64,000 nucleotides of DNA, taken from Hydrangea macrophylla. Lineage: Eukaryota; Streptophyta; Magnoliopsida; Cornales; Hydrangeaceae. The notes beneath the pieces are model-generated. The model searched no databases and had not been told where the DNA came from. It saw only the letters and a program-made list of their open reading frames with translations. Each line of letters starts with the position of its first letter. Position 1 is the stretch's first letter. A program made the position numbers and the translations under genes. Below, piece by piece: positions 33,182-43,892 of this stretch. Location of the stretch: the NCBI GenBank assembly GCA_033977485.1, contig CM066993.1, positions 66,690,864 through 66,754,863 of the forward strand. The letters run 5' to 3'.

Positions 33182-34234
33182 AACTTTAATAAGATGTGCT
33201 TCAAATTTCGGACAAGTTGACTCATAGCCTTTTGTTTATGAGATTTGGATATGACAATTAATTTTGTTTATGAGATTTGGTTATTATTATTTATCTGTGT
33301 TAAGTAGAATACATACCATGATTTCATATACATCGATTTGTTTAATTTTCAATTCATTGAATTAGATCTCCCATATCTACTATTGTAGACACCCAGAAAA
33401 TTAAATTGGAAGAGTACTTAAAAAGAAAATGATAATTGTGAAGACAGAAAAAAAAGAAAAAAATTAAGTTCGGCTCTCTCTCAATGACTATTAGATTTTC
33501 CATAAATAATGAATAACGGTATGAAAAAATTCAGACATTTATCATATTATTAATCAATGAAAATTTACTTCTAGTTCTTTTGTGGGTTTGAATAGATAGT
33601 GGATTAAAGAACTTACATTATGTTATTCCCCTTCACTAAATCACTAGTATAGGATCATGGGCCCTATTTTTTTTTTTTTTTTTTTTGTAAAAATGCAAGC
33701 TTTATCAACTCAAGAAATATTTTTTTTTGTTTATCATAGATTAATAACTCTATACTTCTCAATTTTAAATCTCAAATGTTGTAGCAATTGTATCACATGT
33801 TATGGCAGTGATTGCTGACACCACATACCTCTGCATGTAGTATAACTGATAAAATATTTGAGAACGAAATTTAAAATTCAAATTTCGGAAACATATATAG
33901 CACTAATCTGTCAATAAACTATAACAAATAAATATGAATTGTTATAGGTCATTCTATCTCACCATAGAGCAACAATTAATTACTCAATCCTAGCATAACC
34001 ATGACAAACTCTAGGTTAAAAAAACACAAATGAGATTTGTTATACCTCAAATTTGGAAAATATTTTGTAGGCTAATTAAAGAAAAAAAGAAGAAGAAGAA
34101 GAAGATAGGAATAGGAAAAGCTCATTATCACCTAACTTTGGTGAACACTTGTTTATCATTCTTATAATAATTATTAAGTATCAAACAATTACACCATCCA
34201 CCCGCAATTACAAGTAATAATGTGGGGCCAACTG
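33182..34234. other. AT-rich intergenic region
   Basis: Poly-T and poly-A tracts. No gene, RNA or element end recognised. Confidence 0.6.
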
Positions 34235-36345
34235 TATGACACCCGTAATTATGTTATTGCTTTTCATTACATTGTAATGCATGATAATGTGATGTGTTGT
34301 GCATTTTGGCACATGTTTGAGTGAGTTTTGACTCATGAGTCAATTTGGGTGTCTGTGTTAGAGAACCCTCTGAGACAGTGTGTAGTGAATGTTTTAATGT
34401 TGTGACGTCTCTTCGAGTATGAAGCGGTCACTGTGGAATACCTTAAATGTTTATCTGGAATTATTTGTTTACTTGTATATTTCTATATTTGTATTTATTT
34501 CTGGCTTAGAATTTATATCTGTTATTAATTTTAGCATCCTGGTGAGGACGAATTGACACGCTATTAATTTGGTAGGCTAATTAGAAACTTTGGAATCGTT
34601 ATGTAGAAATTCACGTTTTAGCAACCAAACGGAACTTAGTCAGAAACTTTTATAATTTTGAGGGTTCACTTGTAAAGTTTTGAATTAGCTGTGTAAAAAG
34701 TTTCAGAGACTAATTAAGAGTTTTGAAAACTCGAGGGGAAGTAAACGTAATTCCCGAGAGTATTGCCTATATATAGATAGAGATGAACTTGATATTTTCA
34801 TAAGGCTTCTAACCTAAGTTTCAAAAAGAGGCCAAAGGGAGATATAGTTGCTTCGAGCTTCTCGATGCCAAACGACGACCTTCTGTCCGTTTGTTTTCTC
34901 CTAGATTTCATACTCAAGCTCCTCGAGGTAAGAACTTTGTTTTGATATATGTTAGAGCCTGTTTGGCTAAGTTTTTCGAAAGTCATTTTCATAAAAGTTG
35001 ATAATTGAATTTCTTACCAATAGGAATTGTACTAGATAGACTTCTGCACGTTCTTTGTGCACGGGTTTTCTTCAGATTGAATTATAGGAGCGTTATTCGG
35101 AGGTGAGTGATTCAACTATGTATTTTAGAATGATTCCTTGATATGTATTCATGTTTGATATGAAAAGCATGTGTTAATTATAGAGATATTTTGTGTAGTT
35201 CATATTAGGCATTTATATTGTTAAGTAGGCCCAATAGCATGGTGACATGTTTCGTTTACTGCAAGCATGGTGATATGTATTTGAGCATGTTGAGTTGCTT
35301 ATTTGGGTCAGAAGGAGCACGTGGTCACTAAGCCATTTTGTGGAGTCGATATAGGCATTAAGGTCGCACGATTGAAGAGAAGAATCGTGGGTCTTACATT
35401 TTCTCGTGGACTTATTGGTGAGGAGTCGCAGATTGGGAGTATGGAATGTGCACGTGAGGCTCCTACGACTAGTATGAAATGTAGCGATGTGAATGTGAGC
35501 ATGTTTATCATGTGCATTTGTTGTTTTATTCACTAAGCGTTAGCTTAAACAAATCGAACATGTGTGGTTATTCAAATAACCATTTCAGGTGTTAATGCTG
35601 GCGAGGAATCGCAGAAATGAGCACGTGGGTTTGGGAGTTCACTTAGAAGGCGACTCAATGCGTTAACCTCGTAGTTTTGACATGAACATGTTGTAATAAG
35701 AATTCTTATGGTGTTTAACTATGTTAAATTAGTATGTTAAGATGGTTTTGGAGCGTTGTAATAGTTAGTAACATGTTGTAATTACGCTTTGGTAATGTTT
35801 AATACAGTTACAATCACTTTGGAGTGAGTTTGGTATGTATGTTAAATCCCTAAACGTTTTCAGAAAGCTTTTAAACTTAGAAACTTGCTGAAGAGACTGT
35901 TGTTGCAAAACAGTCGACTGGACCTAGGTTCAGTCGACTGGACCCTTGTGCCTTGCTAGCCACTGCTTTTTAAAATGGCAAAACCAGTCAAATGGACCCT
36001 ATTTCAGTCGACTGGACCCCTGAAGAAAAATATGGGTTCTGCTTCTACTAGAGCTTTAGTCGACCGAAGGAATTCAGTCGACTGAATATTGGAGGCCCCA
36101 GTCGACTAGACCCCAGTCTCAGTCGACTGGACGTGCTGTTAACCTTTTGAAAACTCTCTACTTTAGGTCTTCAGTCGACTAAGGTCCCGACCCAGTCGAC
36201 TTGACCGCTAGTTTTAAAATGTGTTTTGTTTTTTCTCCGCTGAGTGTGGTCTTCAAACTATATTTTGGGAACGTTAATGAATTGGTTTAGCCTCGGTGGC
36301 GTGCCACGGGCTTCGGTTCCGCTATTATGGGACCAGGCTGTGACA
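34235..36345 (+). repeat. 5' LTR of the Tekay-like element
   Basis: 2111 bp with a TATA-like cctatatatag at 34766-34776. Five pairs of CAGTCGACTG palindromes lie at 35911-36202, close to the 3' end and well downstream of the TATA box. Ends with the 'ggtggcgtgccacgg' block shared with 3489-3503. Confidence 0.92.
35911..36202. promoter_or_regulatory. Five pairs of CAGTCGACTG palindromes
   Basis: Copies, including variants, start at 35911/35931, 35985/36005, 36057/36075, 36099/36120 and 36172/36193, so pair spacings are 20, 20, 18, 21 and 21 bp. Gaps between pairs are larger and variable (24-54 bp). Many copies are followed by 'gac' or 'gaccc'. The matching cluster in the 3' LTR (53501-53731) has lost one member from three of the five pairs. 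Possible protein-binding or RNA-hairpin units; function not known. Confidence 0.8.
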
Positions 36346-36350
36346 TTTAG

Positions 36351-36363
36351 TAGTATCAGAGCT
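36351..36363 (+). other. Primer-binding site for initiator tRNA-Met
   Basis: tagtatcagagct, one base different from the usual TGGTATCAGAGC, follows the 5' LTR by 5 bp. Confidence 0.75.
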
Positions 36364-36575
36364 TAAGTTTAGAGCCTTGGGAATGAGTGTCGTTAAACAT
36401 ATGTTGAACGACGTCGAGTAGAGTGTGTAATTGCGAAGATAAATGTTATCATTGTAGAAATGCTTCATTTGTTAGCATTTGTTGATTGTGATGAACTGTG
36501 CACGTATATATCTTGTGGCATAGCATGCATAGTCATTATGCATTGAACTCAACAGGGTGAATTCTTGAAAACGTT

Positions 36576-37678
36576 ATGACTGATCCGCTGAGAGAGTTGT
36601 CACCGCATTCGCGGATGGACCAAATAGTGAATATGGTAGGAAATTTTATACAAGCGGTAAATGAAAGGGAGTAGATGAACGTTCAGCCTCTACTAGTTGA
36701 AATCTGCTATATCAATGCACCATCGGCACTGCGACCTCAATACACCATCGTAGAACAATTCCATAAATGGAAACCGACCTTGTATCATGGACAGGTTGAC
36801 ATAGACTTGGCCGATCATTAGATGATGGACATAGAACGACACTTCCGTACTGTGAAATGTACCTACGAGGAAAAAATTTTGTGCGCATCCGATACGTTAA
36901 TGGGGGAAGCATTGGATTGGTGGAACAACATACTTGAACAAGGAAAGCTGACCACATCGGAAGCATTTAAAGAGTAATTTAATCGACGATTCTTTCCACA
37001 ATCAGCTTATACTCAGAAACGTTAAGAGTTTGCAAGTTTATTCCAATGAGACATGACTGTGAGTGAGTATTTATCCCGTTACAATGCTTTGTTGCGATTT
37101 GGGAAAACTACAGTTCCAACTGATAAGGATAAAGCTCATAAGTTTGGGGAAGGGCTTAGGAAAATATCCGTGGCCGTGTGGATATGTTGCAACACCCGAC
37201 CATTTTTCTTGTAGAGGAAGTCGCCCGTATAGCTGAGAAAAGTGTCGATCGATATTGACAAGGACAACAAGGAAAGAGATCCAATGATAATAGGGGCAAG
37301 AGATAAGGCCATGTGAAGAGACCGTTCACGCAAGGTTCGGGATCGAATATGGGTAGTCAGGGAGGGAGTACGTTTATGGGGGACTCAAGACCGTTATGCC
37401 CGACATGTAATCTGTGACACCGAGGAACCTGTTATCAATTGACCACCTACTACATATGCAATCAATTAGGGCACGTATCTAGGAATTATCCTATGAATAC
37501 GAATGTGACTACACCGAACACTACCTCAAACATAAAGAGCTACAACCCAGTGATGAGAGGGAAATGTTTTGAATGTAGACAACCGGGGCATATAGCGAAG
37601 AACTGTTCAAGTAAGAGACCGCCGGGAATGAGTACCGGGGCATCGAGTGTGCCAAGCGGGTCAAGGAAAGAACCATGA
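36576..37678 (+). pseudogene. gag: Gag of the Tekay-like element, broken
   Basis: Starts at an ATG (36576, 'MTDPLREL'). Conceptual translation gives a gag capsid region (IVEQFHKWKPTLYHG, then GEALDWWNN and FNRRFFPQSAY) with several in-frame stops, for example near 36672, 36820, 36975 and 37022. The C-terminal part has a damaged first knuckle (ICNQLGHVSRNYP) and a good CCHC knuckle CFECRQPGHIAKNC (about 37568-37609). It cannot make a full protein. Confidence 0.85.
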
Positions 37679-39820
37679 ATGGATAAAGGGAAAGGAGTCG
37701 CGCAACAACAAGGGCGATATTTCCAGCTCAGGCTGGGGAATACGGATGATACCATCGTATCAGGTATTCTTCCTATTTGTTCATATCCAGCACGTATACT
37801 TATGGATTCTGGTTCAATGCATTCATTTGTATCACGTGACTTCGTTAAGCATTTAACTGTTAAATCTGAACCGCTAGGATATGATTTGTGTGTATCATTG
37901 CCTAGTAGTGAACCGTTAGTAACTTCTTCGGTATTCAAGTCATGTGAAATCAAGATAGGTGATAAGGTCTTGAGCATTGATTTGATTCTGTTGAAGTGAA
38001 CTACTTTGATGTTATCTTGGGTATGGATTGGTTGTCGGTAAATCAAGCTAGAATTGATTGTGAACAGAAGAGGGTTAGTTTCTATCCGGCAGGGCAATAA
38101 GAGTTTACTTTCCAGGGCACGGGTGTGACCGTATCGCCATGTTTGATATCGACAATTCAGGCAAGTAAGATGTTGAAGAAGGGTTGTTTAGGTTTCTTAT
38201 GTTCAATTGTTGACATGCAAGTTCTTGGACCACTAGTAGAAGACATTCCAGTAGTTCAAGAATTTCCAGATATTTTTCCCAATGAGTTACCCGACATATT
38301 GATTGAGAGAGAGCTTGATTTCACGGTAGAGGTATTACCAGGGTCACAACTGGTATCTAAAGCACCATACTGAATGGCACCAGTAGAATTAAAAGAATTA
38401 AAAGTTCAGTTAGAAGAACTATTGGAGAAGGGTTTTATCCGACCGAGTGTTTCACCATGGAGAGCTCCAGTCTTATTTGTGAAGAAGAAGGATGGGACAA
38501 TGCGTATGTGCATCGACTATCGAGAGCTGAATAAGTTGACCGTTAAGAACAAATATCCGTTGCTGCGAATAGATGACTTGTTTGATCAGTTGCAAGGGGC
38601 TCAGGTATTTTCGAAGATTGATTTAAGATCCGGTTATCACCAGTTGAAAGTCAAGGAAGAAGATGTTGAAAAGACAGCTTTCAGAACTAGATATGGTCAC
38701 TTTGAATTTCTGGTTATGCTGTTCAGAGTGACTAACGCACCAGCCACTTTCATGGACTTAATGAATCGTGTTTTCAAGGACTATTTAGATGAGTTTGTTA
38801 TAGTATTCATAGATGACATTCTAATCTATTCCAAGAGTGTTGAAGATCACGAACATCATTTGTAACTAGCCTTACAACGATTACTTGAGAAGAGATTGTT
38901 TGGAAAATTAAAAAAGTGTGAGTTCTGGTTGACAGAGATTGTGTTCCTTGGACATATAGTATCAGCGAAGGGAATTTTTGTAGATCCTCAGAAGATAGAA
39001 GCCGTTACTAATTGGGTGAGACCAACGAATGTGACAGACATCCGAAGTTTCCTAGGATTAGCTGAGTATTATCGGAGGTTCGTAAAAGATTTTTCACGTA
39101 TTGCAATGCTGATGACGCAGTTGATGAGAAAAGATGTTGCTTTTGTATGGAGTTTGGAATGTGATGAAAGTTTCCAAGAATTGAAGAGTCGACTAGTGAA
39201 GGCACCAATATTAGCCATTCCGTCAGGGAATGAAGGATTTGTTATTTACAGTGATGCTTCCTATAGAGGGATGCGTTCTTATACAAAGTGACAAGGTCAT
39301 TACCTATGCATCGAGACAACTTAGACCGCACGAGAAGAATTATCCAACACGTGATCTGGAATCGGCCACCGTGATTTTTGCGTTTAAGATTTGGCGTCAT
39401 TACCTATATGGGGAGAAATGCGAGATATATACAGATCAAAAGAGTTTGAAGTACTTGTTCACGCAACAAGATTTGAACATAAGGCAGAGGAGATGGCTAG
39501 AGTTGATGAAGGACTATGATTTGTCAATACAGTATCATCCAGGCAAGGCGAATGTAGTCGTCGATGCTCTTAGCCGTAAGACACCAACCAACATAGCTTC
39601 ATATATGACTTCTTAGAAAGAATTGATTCGGGATATGGAGAATTTGGAACTTGAAGTGATTCTAAGGATTGAAAGTGGCTTGATGTCGACAATCGTGGCG
39701 CAACCACTCTTGATTCACGAGATCACGGAGAAACAACTGCGAGATGTGGCTTTGAAGAAGATTTGTGATGAGATTCCATTGGGAAAACAATCGGGTTTTA
39801 CTTTGAGAACAATGTTTTGA
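37679..39820 (+). pseudogene. pol: Protease, RT and RNase H of the Tekay-like element, broken
   Basis: Protease around 37790-37850 has LMDSGSMHSF (DSG active site). RT reads [28 protein letters not shown] and the YIDD-type [10 protein letters not shown] (about 38800-38835). RNase H includes VIYSDASY, then [11 protein letters not shown] and [15 protein letters not shown]. In-frame stops at 38371 (TGA where an Arg CGA would fit) and 38863 (TAA where a Gln CAA would fit), a frameshift near 39270, and stops at 39614 and 39818 inactivate it. The stop pattern fits C-to-T change at methylated sites. Confidence 0.88.
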
Positions 39821-40092
39821 GATTGAGGGGTAAAATTTATGTACCTAATGAGAAAGAGTTTAAGCAAAATATTCTAGAGGAAGCACACAATACGAAATAC
39901 ACCGTTCATCCGAGAAGCACCAAGATGTATAGAGATTTGAGATATGTTTATTGATGGCCGGGAATGAAGAGAGAAATAGCACGCTATGTTTCACATTGTA
40001 CGAGTTATCAACAAGTGAAGGCCGAACCAAGTACCTTTGGGATTGTTACAACCGTTATCGATAGTCGAGTGGAAATGGGAACACATTATAAT
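39821..40092 (+). pseudogene. Integrase N-terminal part, cut by the younger element
   Basis: Carries the zinc-binding HHCC region in pieces (TVHPRSTKMYRDL, then SHCTSYQQVKAE) and runs into the ATAAT target site at 40088-40092, where the nested element begins. The sequence resumes at 50739. Confidence 0.8.
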
Positions 40093-40184
40093 TGTAATAC
40101 CCTGTATTTTGGTATATTAATAAAACCCGGTATTTCATTTCTATACTCGTATAAACTTTCTCTTCCTTTTGGTAAATTTTGATA

Positions 40185-40396
40185 CCAATCGATTGATAAG
40201 TTTCCCAATCAATTGACACTTTTTGATACCAATCGATTGATAAGTATCCCAATCGATTGACATTCAACCGCCTAAAAGTGATGACGTGTCATTATCCCAA
40301 TCGATTGCCATTTATTCCAATCGATTGACATTGTTTCCAATTGATTGACTACAAATATCTGTTGCCAATCGATTGACTTGTGTCCCAATCGATTGA
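40185..40396. promoter_or_regulatory. Upstream cluster of nine CCAATCGATTGA palindromes
   Basis: Starts: 40185, 40205, 40229, 40249, 40297, 40317, 40337, 40365 and 40385. Successive distances are 20, 24, 20, 48, 20, 20, 28 and 20 bp, so five are exactly 20. The inner core is CAATCGATTG. The last copy ends about 60 bp before the TATA box. The copy in the 3' LTR is at 48558-48770. The regular two-helical-turn spacing suggests bound dimers on one face of the DNA. Confidence 0.85.
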
Positions 40397-40456
40397 CATA
40401 ACCTGAGACAAGTTTTCTTCTTTCCTTCAGCTTTAAACGTGTGGCACTCTTAACCC

Positions 40457-40466
40457 CTATATATAC
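40457..40466 (+). promoter_or_regulatory. Predicted TATA box of the young chromovirus LTR
   Basis: ctatatatac lies between the two palindrome clusters. The 3' LTR copy is at 48831-48840. Confidence 0.55.
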
Positions 40467-40866
40467 TCGCCCATGTTTATGGCCTTGGGTCATTTTGGCA
40501 GCCTTGAGAGAGAGAGAGACATACCTCTTGTGAAATATATACATACATATATCTATCTATATATCTATATCTATATACACACACACTGCCTTGGCAGCTG
40601 GAAGAAGACGAAGGGGAGGACAAGAAGAAGAAAGGAGGAAGAAGGAGAGACAGAGAGAGGGCTGGACAGAGAAGAAAGAAGGAGGAAAGAGAGAGCTTGG
40701 AGATTTCAAGCTTTGAACACACCCAAACGCACCCTAAGTGAGTTCTAACTCACTTGGTCCCTCTATATGAAGTTTATATAAGTTATTATGAAGTTTAGGT
40801 GGGTTAAATGCTTGTAGTGTACGTTTATATATGTTGTTTTTACAATCTGCTGGAGAAGACGTAGTG

Positions 40867-41067
40867 CCAATCGATTGACATAATCTCAATCGATTGACAT
40901 CAGTTGTATCCCAATCGATTGAATAGGATTTCAATCGATTGACATCCCAATCGATTGAATAGGATTTCAATCGATTGACACTTTTCAGATACCAATCGAT
41001 TGACATGTTCTCAATCGATTGATATGATTTTTATACCAATCGATTGAACTTAGTCCCAATCGATTGA
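40867..41067. promoter_or_regulatory. Downstream cluster: five pairs of (C/T)CAATCGATTGA
   Basis: Starts: 40867/40886, 40911/40931, 40947/40967, 40992/41011 and 41036/41056. Pair spacings are 19, 20, 20, 19 and 20 bp. Gaps between pair starts (second to next first) are 25, 16, 25 and 25. In four of the five pairs the first member begins CC and the second TC. It should lie in transcribed sequence about 400-600 bp after the TATA box. The 3' LTR copy is at 49241-49441. Each pair could form a 12-bp RNA stem with a loop of about 8 nt. Confidence 0.85.
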
Positions 41068-41379
41068 CATGATCAGAACATGGTTTCCTTTGCCTATTTA
41101 TTATATAAGAGGTTTAGTTGTTCGATTTCTAATTTGGAATTCCATTATGCGACTATGGGGTAGACAGGAGTAATGTGACACCAAAGATTTATGGATAATG
41201 AATAAAAAGTAATATGAAGACGTGGGTGACGTGTTGTTTCTGATATGAATTTGATGTCCGTTTTCTTTTAATCCAAGTAGTCAGGCCACATTGGGAATTT
41301 GTCATGTGTCGATGTAGAATGGAACGTAAGTAGGTTTGGTAAGTTCTGGGAATGGTACGTGGATGGACGATTGGTCATG

Positions 41380-41710
41380 ATATGCTCTTAAAAGCGGTGA
41401 ACCGGATACATGGTTCTTAAAAGCGGTGAGCTGGACCAAGAAGTCTTAAGATAGACTGGATGATCTGTGATATGCTCTTAAAAGCGGTGAACAGGACCAT
41501 TGTTCTTAAAAGCGGTGAGCTGGGATCACTAGTAGATGACGTTGAGTCGTGGCAATAGATTGATATGCCTTGTTCGAAACGTTATATCCCTGAAATGCGG
41601 TGAACAGGACCATTGTTCTTAAAAGCTGGGGACAGACTAACGTGGAGTCCATGACATGCGGTGAGCAGGATATATTGCTCTTAAAAGCGATGGACAGAAT
41701 AAGGGTGTAT
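41380..41710. repeat. Degenerate 30-bp tandem repeat in the LTR
   Basis: About nine units related to 'ttcttaaaagcggtgagctg' followed by 'gacca', spaced about 28-32 bp with some interruptions. The 3' LTR copy spans about 49754-50084. No coding sense. Confidence 0.8.
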
Positions 41711-42366
41711 CCCTAGAGTTAAACGATTGAGTCTGTTCATGGAAATCAGAGTCTGTTGAGTTCGGTATTTGAGTAACAAGACGATAAGGGTCGGTTTACA
41801 AGAATATATAGAGGAACAAGATAATGTTATCCTTATAATAAGATGTTAACTCGTATCTTCATAAGCTCGTGTTTACTTCATATAATTGGTACCTCGTTAG
41901 TTTATGCTCACTCAGCTCTCAGTAAGCTGACGGCCTTTTATTGCCTGGACTTTCCCCGTCCAGAATATCTTGCCCCTTATTCTGCAGGTAACGACCAGTA
42001 CACTGATGACTATTATCCAGAGGAGGGCCCCACCGATGACGGTTATGCCAGGAAGGATTATCCTTATGCCAGTTGAAGACTGAAGATGTTATAGTTAGAT
42101 TTCTTTTCGGTTGTTCTGTTAAACCTTTTGTTAGCGGGTACTTGGGCATTTGTTGTCTTCAGACCTGTTGTGATCCTGTGGACCATACTATGATATTTTG
42201 TAATAGTTAGCACTGTGTGTTATTCTCAGTTGTTTACTGTTGTTGTTTTTTGGACTAGTACTGCGTGGTGTGTATTATTAGTGACTTTCACTTGTCATTC
42301 CTTATGGACCCATAAAGGAAATTTATTTTTCTCTATTTATGCTGCTCCGGGGCGTGACAGGGTTTT

Positions 42367-42379
42367 TGGTATCAGAGCC
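42367..42379 (+). other. Primer-binding site for initiator tRNA-Met
   Basis: TGGTATCAGAGCC, a full match to the usual plant Ty3/copia site, 7 bp after the 5' LTR. Confidence 0.9.
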
Positions 42380-42528
42380 TGCGTTTGGTACTCTAGGTTG
42401 TGATACTTTTGCTCACTAAGTATTTCCACACCATCTGGTCCTAGTATGATAGAATTTCTTTGAGATGAGATATGAGTATAAGATAAGTTCGTCTTCCTGA
42501 CGATAGATAGTTTCCTTTGCAGGATAGC

Positions 42529-43533
42529 ATGGATCCGGAGTTTCACCAGTTTGTGACTGATGCTTATGGAGGACATATTATCCATGGAGATACCGTGGAG
42601 CCAGCTGACCCAGAGTTTTATCGTGAGCGTGTGTGCCAGATAGCTAGTCGACATTTAGAGGAGGACATGTGGAGAGCGCTTTATGTGACCAGGAGTACTC
42701 ACCCGACACAGATGCGCATGGATGCTTACCATACTGCGAGGGTCGGTAGAGACATTTGCCAGGAGATGTTACGACTAGTTTTGAGTAAACCAGAGATGGA
42801 TGAGATTGAGTTGAGAGCCATTGTAGCCGGTCCACCAGAGCCTGTAATTGTACCAGCTCCAGCAGCCCCACCATCACCAGTGCCCGACGTACCCGTCCCA
42901 GAACCAGAGCCTGAGCCAATTGAGGATGAGGAAGATCTAGAGCCTGAGGATGAGCATCCCGATGAGGACATGGATGGAGATGGAGAGGAGGAGCCGATAG
43001 ATGACGAGGACCCAGTAGAGGATGAGCATGCAGACGATGCAGATGATGAACCTGAGGATGACCCCGAGGAGCCAGAGTTTGAGCCAGAGGATCCAGTACC
43101 AGACCCAGAGGCTATTGAGGCAGACGTAGTAGTAGATGAGGAGGATGACCCCGAGGAGATAGTTGTGCCAGAGGTACCCGTTGTGCTTCAGATACCTGCT
43201 GGACCCATTATGCATATGGCAGCCATGGCCGATATGGCAGTAGGATGGATAGCTCAGATGGTAGCACAGCCAGCATATTTTGTTATGGGAGAGGTGGCTA
43301 TAGCAGGAGCTCTTGACATAGCTGACGGTTTTGCTGCAGTAGCTGTTGATGTCGCTAACCAGGCGATAGCAGACGTGATGGAGGACGATGATGCAGAGAT
43401 GATAGAGGATTGGGATATAGGGGTAGTAGTCGGAGATCTTGTCGCACCAGTTGAGGATGATCCACTCGAGGAGATGGATATAGACCCAGAGGACGAGGCA
43501 CCACCAGCAGGATCAGATACTGACAACTTTTGA
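42529..43533 (+). CDS. Extra acidic ORF upstream of gag (334 aa)
   Basis: Starts at the first ATG after the PBS (MDPEFHQFVTDAYGG) and is intact. Residues 1 to about 100 look folded and mixed helical (YRERVCQIASRHLEEDM, then DICQEMLRLVLSKPEMDEI). About 105-210 is a Pro/Glu/Asp-rich, strongly acidic repeat region. About 220-290 is Ala/Met/Val-rich and hydrophobic (GPIMHMAAMADMAVGW, then VAIAGALDIADGFAAVAV), possibly amphipathic or membrane-associated. The tail is acidic again. It lies on the sense strand between PBS and gag, 359 bp before the gag ATG. Chromoviruses usually start with gag, and the older Tekay-like element here has no such ORF. No domain was recognised. It could be a regulator, a chromatin- or histone-binding factor (acidic) or an acquired host gene. 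Confidence 0.82.
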   Translation: MDPEFHQFVTDAYGGHIIHGDTVEPADPEFYRERVCQIASRHLEEDMWRALYVTRSTHPTQMRMDAYHTARVGRDICQEMLRLVLSKPEMDEIELRAIVAGPPEPVIVPAPAAPPSPVPDVPVPEPEPEPIEDEEDLEPEDEHPDEDMDGDGEEEPIDDEDPVEDEHADDADDEPEDDPEEPEFEPEDPVPDPEAIEADVVVDEEDDPEEIVVPEVPVVLQIPAGPIMHMAAMADMAVGWIAQMVAQPAYFVMGEVAIAGALDIADGFAAVAVDVANQAIADVMEDDDAEMIEDWDIGVVVGDLVAPVEDDPLEEMDIDPEDEAPPAGSDTDNF

Positions 43534-43892
43534 GTCAGGATCGGCAGGGTGTAGATTTTGTTAGTTTATATTAGGACATGTTGTCCACCAGATTTTTGGG
43601 AGCTTGAGAGATAGCTATTGACCATAGCTTTGTATAGTATTAGCTGACTTTAGTTGTTGTAACTCTTGTCCCATATGGTACACGGTTTTACTAGTGTGTA
43701 CTATACGGTACATCTTTTGATATATATATATATATACGAGCGGTACTTTTATTATTGTTTGGTTGTTGCGTTGTGCTGTGTTGTTTAGTAGAATGGTTAG
43801 TTTTGTTGTTTCTTGTTCTATCTTGAGTTCGTTTCTACGAGAAGACTTTCAACTGATCCATATGTCTCTTGTAGGCGATACTCGTTAGCATC
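43534..43892 (+). other. Spacer between the extra ORF and gag
   Basis: 359 bp, non-coding, with a TA run (43720-43735) that could resemble a TATA box. No splice sites were assigned. How gag is translated downstream of another ORF is not evident. Confidence 0.5.

Larger units (their letters stand above)
40093..42359 (+). repeat. 5' LTR of the young chromovirus
   Basis: 2267 bp. TATA box ctatatatac at 40457-40466. CCAATCGATTGA palindrome clusters before (40185-40396) and after (40867-41067) the TATA box. GA-rich stretch 40600-40700. About nine degenerate 30-bp 'cttaaaagcggtga' units at 41380-41710. Short ORFs in it lack domains. Confidence 0.95.

Noticed and set aside
40185..41067. CRISPR-like regular repeats
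   Set aside because: The units are 12-bp palindromes inside plant LTRs, the spacers are only 4-36 bp, and they are duplicated with the LTR. There are no cas genes and the DNA is eukaryotic.
41843..42076. 77-aa ORF with a hydrophobic start in the chromovirus LTR
   Set aside because: Present in both LTR copies but without domain or promoter context. It spans LTR sequence near the 3' end and is probably chance, although the two copies are nearly identical because the LTRs are.
42517..42528. Start of the acidic ORF at 42517
   Set aside because: That codon is TTG. The first ATG is at 42529 and is the better start in a plant transcript.
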